Assembly: GCF_001649575.2 (NCBI RefSeq)
Contig: NC_051436.1
Location: 7,961,043-8,025,042, forward strand
Length of the DNA stretch: 64,000 nt
Source of the DNA: Kryptolebias marmoratus
Taxonomy: Eukaryota > Chordata > Actinopteri > Cyprinodontiformes > Rivulidae
Direction of reading: 5' to 3'
The stretch's first letter is position 1. Each line of letters starts with the position of its first letter. Made by a program: the position numbers and the translations under genes. The notes under the pieces were generated by a model. The model was not told the origin of the DNA. It saw only the letters and a program-made list of their open reading frames with translations, and did no database searches. Below are positions 35,763-45,799 of the stretch, in pieces.

Positions 35763-35940
35763 GGGAATTTGTTCACAAACGTTTATTTGATTGGAACAAG
35801 TGTGGAGTTTGGACTACAAGAAGATCGAAGATCGAGATTACACGCGATCAACAGGTGCAATGTTAGCCGCTCAGCGTGTCAACAACAAAGCAGCAACGGG
35901 TCAACGCTTAAACTAGTGCAGGGTTGAACTGGCTAGTATA

Positions 35941-36405
35941 CTGTCAAAAACTTGTCCTTCGTTTTTGGATTTTAATGAACTTGGATGTCTTTGAGCAAAG
36001 CGGTGGAAATTATGTGGAGCAGACTGAGACCGTTTGGATTGAGAGGAGCTGTTGTTTGGTAGCTGGACGCTACAGAAAAAAAACCATCAAGCTGCGACCG
36101 CGGCAGCAATGGATCGGATGGACGCGGTGGCAGACGGACACTGATTGAGGAGGATCGGATCGCTGGATGAAGTGCTTGGGTTTCTGAAGATCGTTGTGAA
36201 TTGGATCACGTAATGTCAACAGGCGCCCAACGAGGTATGTGTAGCGCTACACCTTTGATGGCCATTACTTTTTATTGTGTGCACACATTAAAACCAATGC
36301 ATTGGTAATCGAGGCGTTTAAATAATAATATTGGGCATTGCCTCTTTGCGTTCGAGGCTCATTTAATAGCTTTTGCGCGTTTGTCTTCCAAGTGGACTTG
36401 GCTCT
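35941..36405 (+). other. BEL/Pao leader, with a primer-binding-site-like motif at 36222-36235
   Basis: This 465-bp stretch lies between the 5' LTR and the first ATG of Gag-Pol and is not repeated at the 3' end. The sequence directly after the LTR (CTGTCAAAAACTTG) does not look like a tRNA-complementary primer site. GGCGCCCAACGAGG at 36222-36235 does resemble one (compare the TGGCGCCC-type sites of many LTR elements). It runs into GAGGTATGT, a good splice-donor match, and TTTGTCTTCCAAG just before the start codon resembles an acceptor. A spliced leader is therefore possible but unproven. Confidence 0.5.
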
Positions 36406-39400
36406 ATGGAAATGGACAAAAATACTGAGACGGAACAGATGGCTGTTGGTGGGGAAACTCAAAAACGTACTGTTAAATTAACAGAAAAGGCCTTGGCTGA
36501 AAAACTTGAAACATTACAAAAGGAACGAAAATCAAAATTAAACAAAATGGGTAACATAAGACATGAAATTCAGGATTTAATGTTTAAAGGTGAAAAAACA
36601 AAGGTTTTAAGTGTTCTTGATATGTTGATTAAGTTGTGTGATGATGTTAAATGTGTGCATGAGTCTTTTCTGAGGTTTTTGCCACCTGATGAAAAAGAAA
36701 ATCATGAGGTATGGTTTAAAGCAAAAATTATTCCTAATAATGAATGTATTTCTAGTGTAAATAAGTGGCTCTCTCAAACTGCAATTAGCAAAAATAATGA
36801 TGGTGGTGATGATGATGATGGTGTAAATCCCGCTGACAGTGTGTCAAATGTTAGTAGACATTCACAAAGGATTGTTAATTCCAGCATAACTTCATCTGTA
36901 AAGTTAAAGGCAGCAGCTAAAAGGGCCTCAGTTTTGGCCCGTGTGAAAGCTGTAAAAGAAAGACATGCTATTGAAGAAGAGGAGGAGAAACTGAGGAAAA
37001 GAAAAGAGATGCTCGCACTGGAAACTGAGTTGGCTGAATCTGATTTGCAAATGGAAATGTATAATTTAAATCTGGAGTGCACCTCACAAACATCAAACTC
37101 AGTGAGCTCATATCATAAAAGGAAAATAAAGACAAAGGGATTAAAGCAAAGTTTGGACCCCTCTGTGAAGGAGTTTCTTCCTAAAAATGAAATGGAAAAT
37201 CTAACAACTCAACAGGACGATGTAAACCAGTCTAAACAAAGAAATGAATTAAAGATGGCATCAAAGGAAAATAAACCTATGGATGTGAGACCAAAGAGAA
37301 CCTTAACAACAAACCAGCACCCTGTGTGGGGTCAACATAAAGCTAGTGGAACCCAAATACAATCAAAAGAGCATTTTAATCATGAGGATGTAACCCAACC
37401 ATCAAACGGTTTACAATTACCTGGAGAACTTCTCACCATCATGAGCAGACAAACTGAAATCACAGCAGCCTTGTTAAAGCAGCAACAGAGTATGACTCTC
37501 CCACCACGGGACATTCCTGTTTTTGATGGTGATCCTTTGCAGTACAGAGCCTTTATTAAAGCCTTCGAACAAGGAGTTGAAAGCAAAGCAACCAATGCGG
37601 ACTGTCTGTACTACCTGGAACAATTTACTAAAGGTCAACCTCGTGAGCTGGTGTGCAGTTGTCAGCATATGGATCCAGAGTATGGTTATACTGTAGCAAA
37701 GAATTTATTGCAGGAACATTTTGGAAACCCTTACAAAGCTGCAACTGCATATATTAACAAGGCTTTATCTTGGCCAATAATAAGAATTGAGGACATTAGA
37801 GCATTACAGAGTTATTCTTTGTTTTTGCGTGGCTGCTGTAATGTAATGGAAGAGCTCGAGTATGTGCAGGAGCTGAATATGCCCGTAAATATGAGAGCAA
37901 TCCTTGCTAAACTGCCGCACAAGTTACGAGAATGTTGGAGGAATAAAGCTTATGATATAATGGAGACAACTGGATACCGAGCAGGATTTAGTGATATGGT
38001 TGCATTCATTGAGCGACATGTCAAGATTTTGTCCGATCCTTTTTTTGGAGAATTACAAGATTACAGCTTCAGTACATCATCCATCAGTCGTCAACGGCAA
38101 CAACCTGGGATTAAGACCAAGGGGAATGTAGTGGCCAGCACTGTAACGACCGTAAGTGCTTCAGGAGAGGTTGATCAGCAACATGCTGCAGCTATAGGAA
38201 GTGATGGCTGTTGTGCTTGTTGTTCAGAAGCTCACCCACTGGAAGAATGCAAACAATTTAAAAGAAAACTTCACAAGGACAAAGTCTTTCTGTTGAGAAG
38301 AAAAGGATTATGTTTTGGCTGTCTGCAGTGGGGTCACATCAGCAGGAATTATGAAGCACGGTTAACTTGTGAAATTTGTAATGAGAGTCATCCAACTGTG
38401 CTACATATAAGAAGAGGGACAATTTCTGTTGAGTCTGAAACAGGAATACCAGAGCTCCCATCAATTGTGAATGCAACATGTGGCCATAGAGGGGCCGGTA
38501 AGGATCGTGGAATGCTATCTGTGCTCCCTGTAAAGGTTAAAGCTATGAAAGGACAATGTGCCATCCACACGTATGCCTTCTTGGATCCAGGCAGCACTGG
38601 AACATTTTGCTCTGAAAGGCTGATGCATCAACTGAACCTCACTGGAAAGCGAACACAAGTTCTTCTTCGAACAATGGGCCAAGCTAAAATAAATCCAGCA
38701 TTTTCGCTGTGTAATCTTGAGGTGGCTGGTTTGGAGAGCAATACATTTTATCCTCTGCCAGAAGTTATCACACAAAGACAAATGCCTGTGACCAAAAATG
38801 ATATGATAACATCTGAAGATTTAGTAAAGTGGCCATATTTGTCAAGAGTTCATATGCCATCCATAAATGCTGAGGTTGATCTGTTAATTGGTACCAATGC
38901 TCCAAGGTTATTGGAACCTTGGGAAGTCATCAACAGTCAAAACAATGGTCCATATGCTGTTAGAACTGTACTTGGCTGGGTGGTCAATGGGCCCTTGGAT
39001 AGCAATGATGCTCAAGAAGTCTTATCTGTAACAGTGAACAGAATCTCATTGAGCAAGTTGGATGAACTGCTCAGGAGCCAGTACAATCATGATTTCTGTG
39101 AAGGATCAGTTGATAAGCAAGAAATGTCCAGAGAAGACCAAAAGTTTCTCAATATTATGGAAACATCTGCAGCAATACAGGATGGAAAGTATTGTTTGAA
39201 CCTGCCATTTAAAAGAATGGATGTCTGTTTACCAAATAATTTTGTAGTAGCCAAACAGAGATTACAAAGTCTCAGGAAAAGATTCAAGTTTAATCAGAAC
39301 TTTCATCAGGAGTATGTGGAGTATATGAATAACATAATTTCATGCAGATATGCAGAACTTGTACCTGAGCACCTTTTGCATTGTGACAATGGAAGGATTT

Positions 39401-40344
39401 GGTACATTCCCCACCATGGGGTTTATCATCCAAGAAAAGGAGCTTTACGTGTGGTGTTTGACTGTGCTGCAGCATTTAGAGGAGTGTCTTTGAATAGTGA
39501 GTTGCTGCCAGGCCCCAACCTTACCAACACTTTGTTGGGGGTCCTTATGAAGTTCAGAGAAGAGTCAATAGCCATAATGGGAGACATTAAAGCTATGTTT
39601 CATCAAGTGCAGGTGCCAGAAGGAGATCGAGACTTCCTCCGCTTTCTCTGGTGGCCAAATGGGGACATCAGGCAGGAACCAGTACCTTATAGGATGATGG
39701 TCCATTTATTTGGAGCCGTTTCATCCCCAAGCTGTGCAGCCTACACCTTAAGAAGAACTGCCCAAGACAATCAAAACGAATTTCCATCAGAAGTCATAGA
39801 AACTGTGAGACAGAACTTTTATGTCGACGATTGCCTCAAAAGTGCAGCCACTGAAGAGGAAGCTATCCATTTGATAAAATATCTTGTTGCTCTGTGTGAA
39901 AAAGGAGGCTTCACATTGGAAAAATGGATAAGCAACAGTCGTGTTGTTCTGCAGGCCATCTCAGAAGAGCAGAGAGCTAAAGATTTGAAAATGTTAGATC
40001 TGGATATCGATAAGCTTCCAATGGAAAGAGCTTTGGGTCTGCAGTGGTGTGTAGAGACCGATGCCTTCCAGTTTAAGATAAAGCTGAAACAGCAAGCCCT
40101 GACCAGGCGTGGAATGTTATCTGTGAATAGTTCTGTGTATGACCCTTTGGGTTTCCTGGCTCCAGTGACATTGGAAGCAAAACTGATGCAGCAGGAACTG
40201 TGTAAAAGAGGCTGTAGCTGGGATGATGCATTACCACAAGACATTTTACACAAATGGAGAAGATGGTTGGATGAGCTGCATAAAACCTGTGGGTTTTGGA
40301 GCCATAAAGCATGCACAATTACACAATTTTTCAGATGCCAGTGA
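36406..40344 (+). CDS. BEL/Pao Gag-protease-reverse transcriptase ORF (5' part of a broken polyprotein)
   Basis: From the first ATG at 36406 this frame codes for about 1,312 residues. It opens with a charged coiled-coil region and an acidic GDDDDG stretch (about 36798-36820), then a second Arg/Lys/Glu-rich coil. A Gag-type domain (DUF1759-like, 'PVFDGDPLQYRAF') starts at about 37516. Two zinc knuckles lie at about 38205-38410. The aspartic protease motif LDPGSTGTF has its Asp at 38584. In the RT, the first catalytic Asp is in GDIKAMF (39583) and FYVDD is at 39817-39831. The A17-peptidase-like region follows, with 'SVYDPLGFLAPVTLEAKL' near 40130. Family-like sequence stops at about 40282, and the frame then runs out of register to the stop. 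The second zinc knuckle has Tyr where the last Cys is expected (38350-38352). Confidence 0.93.
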   Translation: MEMDKNTETEQMAVGGETQKRTVKLTEKALAEKLETLQKERKSKLNKMGNIRHEIQDLMFKGEKTKVLSVLDMLIKLCDDVKCVHESFLRFLPPDEKENHEVWFKAKIIPNNECISSVNKWLSQTAISKNNDGGDDDDGVNPADSVSNVSRHSQRIVNSSITSSVKLKAAAKRASVLARVKAVKERHAIEEEEEKLRKRKEMLALETELAESDLQMEMYNLNLECTSQTSNSVSSYHKRKIKTKGLKQSLDPSVKEFLPKNEMENLTTQQDDVNQSKQRNELKMASKENKPMDVRPKRTLTTNQHPVWGQHKASGTQIQSKEHFNHEDVTQPSNGLQLPGELLTIMSRQTEITAALLKQQQSMTLPPRDIPVFDGDPLQYRAFIKAFEQGVESKATNADCLYYLEQFTKGQPRELVCSCQHMDPEYGYTVAKNLLQEHFGNPYKAATAYINKALSWPIIRIEDIRALQSYSLFLRGCCNVMEELEYVQELNMPVNMRAILAKLPHKLRECWRNKAYDIMETTGYRAGFSDMVAFIERHVKILSDPFFGELQDYSFSTSSISRQRQQPGIKTKGNVVASTVTTVSASGEVDQQHAAAIGSDGCCACCSEAHPLEECKQFKRKLHKDKVFLLRRKGLCFGCLQWGHISRNYEARLTCEICNESHPTVLHIRRGTISVESETGIPELPSIVNATCGHRGAGKDRGMLSVLPVKVKAMKGQCAIHTYAFLDPGSTGTFCSERLMHQLNLTGKRTQVLLRTMGQAKINPAFSLCNLEVAGLESNTFYPLPEVITQRQMPVTKNDMITSEDLVKWPYLSRVHMPSINAEVDLLIGTNAPRLLEPWEVINSQNNGPYAVRTVLGWVVNGPLDSNDAQEVLSVTVNRISLSKLDELLRSQYNHDFCEGSVDKQEMSREDQKFLNIMETSAAIQDGKYCLNLPFKRMDVCLPNNFVVAKQRLQSLRKRFKFNQNFHQEYVEYMNNIISCRYAELVPEHLLHCDNGRIWYIPHHGVYHPRKGALRVVFDCAAAFRGVSLNSELLPGPNLTNTLLGVLMKFREESIAIMGDIKAMFHQVQVPEGDRDFLRFLWWPNGDIRQEPVPYRMMVHLFGAVSSPSCAAYTLRRTAQDNQNEFPSEVIETVRQNFYVDDCLKSAATEEEAIHLIKYLVALCEKGGFTLEKWISNSRVVLQAISEEQRAKDLKMLDLDIDKLPMERALGLQWCVETDAFQFKIKLKQQALTRRGMLSVNSSVYDPLGFLAPVTLEAKLMQQELCKRGCSWDDALPQDILHKWRRWLDELHKTCGFWSHKACTITQFFRCQ

Positions 40345-42328
40345 AACAGGGTATGGAACTGTTGTGTATATTCAGATGATAAATTACGAAAACAGCATTC
40401 ATGTTGCTTTTCTTATGGGGAAGGCCAGAGTAACACCACTGAAAGTTATCACTATTCCCAGGCTTGAACTTTCAGCTGCAGTCTTAGCAGTGAAGGTGGA
40501 CGCTATGGTCAAAGCAGAACTGAATATACATCTAGAAAAATCAATGTTCTGGACTGATAGCACATCTGTGTTAAAATACATCAACAATGAAGACAGACGC
40601 TTTCACACGTTTGTGGCAAATAGAATTTCAACCATCAGAAATTTGTCTGAACCTATTCAGTGGAATCATGTCAGCACAAAAGAAAATTCAGCTGATTATG
40701 TGTCCCGTGGACTGAAAGTTTCAGACTTTCTAAAAACCAGAAAGTGGCTGGATGGACCAGAGTTCTTGTGGAAAGATAAAGAAACGTGGCCTAAAGGGGT
40801 GATTGATGTAGAATTGGATGTCAGCGACAAAGAAGTTAAGAAGGAGGCTGCAGTCTACATCATTGGCCTTGACACTCCTGCACCTACTGACCAGCTTATT
40901 GCACATTTTTCAGATTGGAGAAGACTTAAAAGAGCAGTGGCTTGGTACCTAAGGCTGAAGTGTGTCTTAAAAGAAAAATGTAAAAGGAGAAAACAGCTGA
41001 ACCCTTTAATGGACAAGAACCCAGTTGTGCATCAGATGAGCACAAGAGGACGCCAAAGGACCACTGATAACTCAAAAGATGGAAATTTGTCATTGACAGA
41101 GCTCCAAAGTGCAGAGTTCTTCATTATTTTGTACTGTCAGCAGCAAAAATTCCAACATGAGATTGAAGCTCTGTCACATAACTCTAAAGTAAACCGTACA
41201 AGCTCTATTTATGCGTTGGATCCAGTTTTGGAAAATAACATTTTAAGAGTTGGAGGCCGGCTTCATAGAAGTGCAATGCCAGAGGAAGTAAAACATCCGA
41301 TAATTCTGGCCAAAGAGCAACACATCTCCAAGTTAATCCTCAGACATTTTCATAAAGTTCTTGGACATGCAGGACGAGTGCACACACTGTCGGCTGTAAG
41401 AAAAAAGTTCTGGATTACAAAGGGAAATTCTGCTGTGAGAAAAGCCATTGGTGAGTGCAGCATCTGCAGGCGATACAACAGCCAACCCTTAACGCAAAAA
41501 ATGGCTGACTTACCTGTTGCAAGGATTCTTCCAGATCATCCCCCCTTTTTTAATACTGGGGTTGATTATTTTGGGCCATTTGAAGTTAAAAGGGGAAGAA
41601 CACGCTGCAAGAGATATGGTGTTTTGTTTACCTGCCTGGCAAGTCGGGCCATCCATTTGGAGACTGCAGCTACCCTTGGTACAGATTCCTGCATCCATGC
41701 ATTGAGAAGATTTATCAGCAGAAGAGGACAAGTTAAACAGATGTGGTCTGATAATGGAACAAACTTTATTGGTGCTGAGAGAGAACTGAAAGAAGCTCTT
41801 GTTGATTTAGACCAGGACATAATAAAGTCATTTTTGGCACAGGTGGAAATTAATTGGATTTTTAATCCACCTGCTGCTTCCCATTTTGGTGGTGTTTGGG
41901 AGCGAATGATTCGTCTGGTAAGAAGAGTACTCAACTCAGTGCTGCGTCAGCAAACTCTTGATGATGAAGGGTTAAGTACAGTAATGTGTGAAGCAGAAGC
42001 CATCTTGAATGATCGCCCTATTACAATCCTTTCAGATGATCCGAATGATCTAGAGCCACTTACCCCCAATCACCTGCTCTTACTCCCGGAAAGCCTTCAC
42101 TTCCCCCTGGAATATTTAAACCAGAGGATCAGTATGCAAGAAGACGATGGAAACAGGTGCAATACCTGGCTGACCTGTTTTGGAAGAGATGGGTTCGAGA
42201 ATATCTACCTTTGCTTCAAGAAAGGCAGAAATGGAACGAGAAGAAGAAAAGTCTTGCTGTTGGAGAAATTGTGGTTATCATGGATCCTTCAGCACCTCGA
42301 GGATCCTGGACTCTTGGGAAGGTTTTAG
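40223..42328 (+). CDS. BEL/Pao RNase H-integrase ORF (middle part of a broken polyprotein)
   Basis: This frame is shifted relative to the upstream ORF, and recognisable family sequence begins at about 40277. RNase H follows with '[11 protein letters not shown]' (Asp codon 40334), '[11 protein letters not shown]' and '[12 protein letters not shown]' (Asp codon 40556). The integrase has an HHCC zinc domain (about 41345-41480) and the catalytic triad: Asp in GVDYFGPF (41564), Asp in WSDNGTNF (41750) and Glu in GGVWERM (41900). All three residues are intact. Family sequence ends at about 42102, after '[12 protein letters not shown]'; the remaining codons to 42328 are out of frame. The ATG at 40223 precedes the true similarity and is probably not a real start. 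Confidence 0.9.
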   Translation: MMHYHKTFYTNGEDGWMSCIKPVGFGAIKHAQLHNFSDASETGYGTVVYIQMINYENSIHVAFLMGKARVTPLKVITIPRLELSAAVLAVKVDAMVKAELNIHLEKSMFWTDSTSVLKYINNEDRRFHTFVANRISTIRNLSEPIQWNHVSTKENSADYVSRGLKVSDFLKTRKWLDGPEFLWKDKETWPKGVIDVELDVSDKEVKKEAAVYIIGLDTPAPTDQLIAHFSDWRRLKRAVAWYLRLKCVLKEKCKRRKQLNPLMDKNPVVHQMSTRGRQRTTDNSKDGNLSLTELQSAEFFIILYCQQQKFQHEIEALSHNSKVNRTSSIYALDPVLENNILRVGGRLHRSAMPEEVKHPIILAKEQHISKLILRHFHKVLGHAGRVHTLSAVRKKFWITKGNSAVRKAIGECSICRRYNSQPLTQKMADLPVARILPDHPPFFNTGVDYFGPFEVKRGRTRCKRYGVLFTCLASRAIHLETAATLGTDSCIHALRRFISRRGQVKQMWSDNGTNFIGAERELKEALVDLDQDIIKSFLAQVEINWIFNPPAASHFGGVWERMIRLVRRVLNSVLRQQTLDDEGLSTVMCEAEAILNDRPITILSDDPNDLEPLTPNHLLLLPESLHFPLEYLNQRISMQEDDGNRCNTWLTCFGRDGFENIYLCFKKGRNGTRRRKVLLLEKLWLSWILQHLEDPGLLGRF

Positions 42329-42435
42329 AAGTGTTTCCAGACAGTCATGGTTTCGTGAGGTCAGTGAAGTTGAAAACTAAGTCCAGTATTATTGAGAGAC
42401 CAATTTCAAAACTTTGTATGGTGTATGGTATCTGA
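42106..42435 (+). CDS. BEL/Pao C-terminal domain (3' part of a broken polyprotein)
   Basis: The domain that follows the integrase in BEL/Pao proteins (DUF5641-like) is read here in the same frame as the first ORF. It includes '[18 protein letters not shown]', 'VGEIVVIMD' and '[21 protein letters not shown]', and ends at a TGA at 42433-42435, about 100 bp before the 3' LTR. It is separated from the integrase frame at a run of five C's (42103-42107), where the frame changes by one base. Confidence 0.88.
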   Translation, partial: PGIFKPEDQYARRRWKQVQYLADLFWKRWVREYLPLLQERQKWNEKKKSLAVGEIVVIMDPSAPRGSWTLGKVLEVFPDSHGFVRSVKLKTKSSIIERPISKLCMVYGI

Positions 42436-42532
42436 ATTAATATGTTGATATCATATTTGTGTCACATTTTGTCTCCTGTATTATTGTTTTGGAATTGGCA
42501 TATTTGTTTATTATGCCAATTAGGGGCCGGTG

Positions 42533-42880
42533 TATTGGAGCCAAATATGTGTATTTTGGTTTTTGGCCACTAGATGGGGATGTCGGTTACAATATATAAA
42601 TCAAGAGGTGACAGGTAGCTAGCAGGTGTTGAACCCGGAAGGGCCTAAAAGTTTTTGACCGCTGTTACGGAGTCATTTGTGACACTGCTGCCGTGTACAA
42701 GCGAATAAAGGGAATTTGTTCACAAACGTTTATTTGATTGGAACAAATGTGGAGTTTGGACTACAAGAAGATCGAGATTACACGCGATCAACAGGTGCAA
42801 TGTTAGCCGCTCAGCGCGTCAACAACAAAGCAGCAACGGGTCAACGCTTAAACTAGTGCAGGGTTGAACTGGCTAGTATA
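42533..42880 (+). repeat. 3' LTR of the BEL/Pao element
   Basis: 348 bp, collinear with 35586-35940 apart from the 7-bp indel and two substitutions (for example GAACAAATGTGG here against GAACAAGTGTGG). It ends at GGCTAGTATA and is followed at once by the CTTGG duplication. Confidence 0.92.
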
Positions 42881-42885
42881 CTTGG
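42881..42885. repeat. Target-site duplication, right copy (CTTGG)
   Basis: Matches 35581-35585 exactly and marks the right integration boundary. Confidence 0.8.
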
Positions 42886-44639
42886 GTTGGTGTGCATTCA
42901 GTTCAGTTTTGATTATTGCAATGTCCAAGTCAGAATAACCAGATCAAATTTAATCTGTCATGTAAACAATCTGAGTAATGTTTCCTTTCAAATTTCTCTG
43001 TTTTCTAGCAAGGAAAATATTTTACTTTTCTTATTTTGGTCAAGGAGTAATCAATATGATGAAAGGCAAAACCACAAAAGCAAAACTAGGCACCTATGAG
43101 TCACTTGTTCTTCCTCCCACACAGTTCAGCTGTGGTGAAGATGAGTAAGGTCAGATGACAGTCAGTTCATGCACTTACAGAAAACCCCACAGTTGAACAT
43201 GAGGTCAATCACTTTGTTTCTGCTCCTTTATACTGGCTTTCCTTACGAACCTCATCCAGAAGTGCACATAAGCACACGCCGAGGCTCCATCTCACTGTGG
43301 CGATTAAAAAGCTGGAGCTACATTCAGAATTTTAGAAAAGAACAACATTTGAATGTATGGAAATTGATTAAGTATTTCAAAGTCCAAATCTTGGAATTCT
43401 TTAAAAGATTTGCTGTATTAACAAAAACAGGATTAAGGTAATTACCTAACTTACTGGTGTTCATTTCTTTACAAACTCACTGAACAGCTTAAATCGATCT
43501 TCCCATTTCATTTTATCTTCCCAATGAGTTCATCAACTTTTATTGCACAAGGAATTTTATTGACTTTCCAAATATTAAAAGAACTGTATACCCATATGTT
43601 GAATGTGGTAAACACTGTGTGGATCATTAGCTTGACGAGGCTGCAGCAGTGGCAACCACCTACACAGGGTGGATCTGAGGCCTATCTTTGGATCCCACCC
43701 TGGAGAGTACATTGTTTTTACTTCCCTGAGAGTTAATGATATGCTTATACTATGCTAATTTTCTTTGGTGCTTTTAATTGTAGTGTTTGCAAGAGCCCAC
43801 CTGATATTCCTCCCCCACATAACTATAAAAAGCTCAAAATTCATTACAATCAACACAACTGCCTACATATGAGTGAACTATTGCCTAAAAACTTGAATAC
43901 CTTTTGAAAGCCGTTTTCCTGGACTTTGAGTTCATTTTGTTCTGTTTTTCCTTATTTTGTAATGGTATGCAGCTCACTTGTTTTTGCTACTTCCTTAGCC
44001 GTCAATGCATCTTCCAAAGAATAAAGTTTGGTTTTACCACACAATTACAACAACAAGCAGCCTTTATATAAAATTCAGTCATTTTTAAATTATTAAATTA
44101 AGTGGTATTTCTTAAAAAAAAGTTTCTAGGTCCTGCTTGAATAACTGTGTGTATATTAAACTTCTAAATGCAATGCTTGCAGTCAGTATTCTTGCAATGA
44201 TTTTGAAGTCTTCAGGGAATTTATTGCAACCTACAGAAAAAGAAGCAACTCTTGTTTCATACTCCATTAGCTACTTGCATTTAATTATTGATAAGTTAAC
44301 AGGCTTTACCTCAGACATATTCCTTAAAGAGGCTACAGTTTTTGCTCTTTAATTGTAGAAAGCTAAAAGCAAGTGCTATATTCACTGACCTGTGCTGCAC
44401 TTTTTCTAAAGTTTGGTAAAGTACAGGCCTACATCTTGGCACCTGTATAATCAGTGGTCTAAAACTGATCTATTGTTCATAACAGTTTCTTTGATTCAAG
44501 CCCTTATTGAGTGAGTCCTTGAAATATGAGGAATTTTAATAAATTTCAACTTGTTCCAAGGAAGGATGTGGCAGTGCTGGAATCAGGATGTCTTTTAACG
44601 TGTATTAAAATGAAAAGAAAAGCAAAAACCATGAATCCC
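42886..44639. other. Unannotated non-coding DNA
   Basis: Open frames of up to 90 codons (43169-43441) have no recognisable domain. Nothing else was supportable. Confidence 0.45.
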
Positions 44640-44820
44640 TGGTTCCCTAATTTTGACTTTTGAGTGAAAGAGTTGAATGGTCTTGTTCCTTCTACAGACC
44701 CTGATAGGGTTGTTCCACAAAAGAGGTTCCAGTGCTGAACCAGGGCTGGTGCTACAACTGATTTAACAGTTGAGAACCAGTTTGTTTTTCTACCCAAAAA
44801 CCAACTCTTAGCCACATCAT
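44640..44820. repeat. Probable interspersed repeat fragment
   Basis: 'GTTGTTCCACAAAAGAGGTTCCAG', 'TGAACCAGGGCTGGTGCTAC' and 'GTTGAGAACCAGTTTG' read like a fish interspersed repeat with internally repeated GGTTC/GAACC words. I could not find its termini or class. Confidence 0.35.
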
Positions 44821-45799
44821 CACGTCACATTAAACGATTCTTCCAGTCAATGATTGATCCTCCCTTTCTTGGACTCTGAATTTCTGTAGTTGGTCAAAGT
44901 GCAAATATCAAATGGACAAAAGTTTGTTTTTATCCTACAATTAGAAATGTACTATCAGTATAGGGGGTTAAGTGGCCATCAGAAATTGCCTACAGCATAC
45001 TTTCCTGTGCATTTTTTTTTTTCAAAATGCAGTTCCACTAATCTAATTACTCAGAAAGCATCATCCGCCTCAATGAAATTCTCAAGTTGGCCTTAAATTT
45101 GGACCCTTTATTTATTTTTTTAATCAAAGCTTAGCACTGACCGATTTATTACACACTTTGTGTACAATCGCGCTACTTTGAGATGACCTACTCTTCAGTC
45201 TTGTGAACTGATACTTTAATGATGCATGAAATCTGAAGATTAGTATTATTAGTTTTATTTCAGTGGACTGTCATTGTTCATAGGTGCACCTCTCATATTT
45301 ATGAGACTCAAGCGTTCTATTCAATAGGACCTTTCATGCTCTTCACTTGGGAACAGGTCAGCAAATGTCAGTTCCAGTAATTCATATTTCATGTAAAAAT
45401 TCAAATGTCTCACCCATCCATCAGACTGGATCCAACAAAGTGTTGCAGAAATTTCTGTTTGCGTTGGTCCTACTGTTAGGAAAAAAAAAAAGTTGTTTTA
45501 TCAATTTAACCCATGTCACACTGGTTTTAGAATAAACTATTTAAGGAAATAAGAGTCTTCACACCTGACTTGCTTGGGATGGGGACAAAGGTGCAAATAA
45601 TTTTCAATCATTTATGTTAATTATTGAACAACTCACCCTCTGGCAACATCAACAACTAAAGAAAGAAAAAGCTGTTTTCATTTTGGTCGTAAATTACAAT
45701 TACTTTAGAATTTAAATAGCAATGTCGTCTGTGATGTTTGTAATTTCTTGGGGCCAAAAAAAAGGAAGAAGATTCCTAATATGATGTTCTCCTGCTCAT
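44821..45799. other. Unannotated AT-rich DNA
   Basis: Nothing recognised. Confidence 0.45.

Larger units (their letters stand above)
35586..35940 (+). repeat. 5' LTR of the BEL/Pao element
   Basis: 355 bp, starting TATTGGAGCC and ending GGCTAGTATA, so the ends are TAT...ATA rather than TG...CA. Relative to the 3' LTR it carries an extra 7 bp, seen as a doubled GATCGAA-type word near 35822-35834, plus two substitutions. The distal boundary is set by where similarity to the 3' LTR stops and by the CTTGG duplication. Confidence 0.9.
35586..42880 (+). mobile_element. BEL/Pao LTR retrotransposon, nearly full length, frame-broken
   Basis: A 7,295-bp element with two nearly identical LTRs, a 5-bp target duplication, and Gag-protease-RT-RNase H-integrase order on the plus strand, which is the BEL/Pao arrangement. 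The two LTRs differ by two substitutions and a 7-bp indel over about 350 bp, so the insertion is recent. The polyprotein is interrupted twice (about 40276-40285 and 42103-42107), predicting no complete Pol. There is no envelope-like ORF. A purine-rich stretch AGGGGCCGG (about 42522-42530) precedes the 3' LTR as a candidate polypurine tract. Confidence 0.95.

Noticed and set aside
35924..36148. 74-codon open frame in the BEL leader as an extra protein
   Set aside because: It begins at a TTG, crosses the LTR boundary, and shows no domain; the leader is more simply non-coding.
40270..40290. Programmed ribosomal frameshift between RT and RNase H
   Set aside because: The shift falls inside a conserved region with residues apparently missing, there is no clear slippery heptamer, and BEL/Pao elements usually use one continuous ORF.
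39819..40316. 165-codon minus-strand open frame
   Set aside because: It is the antisense shadow of the RT and A17 region of the BEL element.
41566..41934. 122-codon minus-strand open frame
   Set aside because: Antisense shadow of the integrase core.
35581..42885. Endogenous retrovirus with an envelope gene
   Set aside because: Domain order is BEL/Pao; the space between the C-terminal Pol domain (ending 42435) and the 3' LTR (42533) is only about 100 bp, leaving no room for an envelope ORF.
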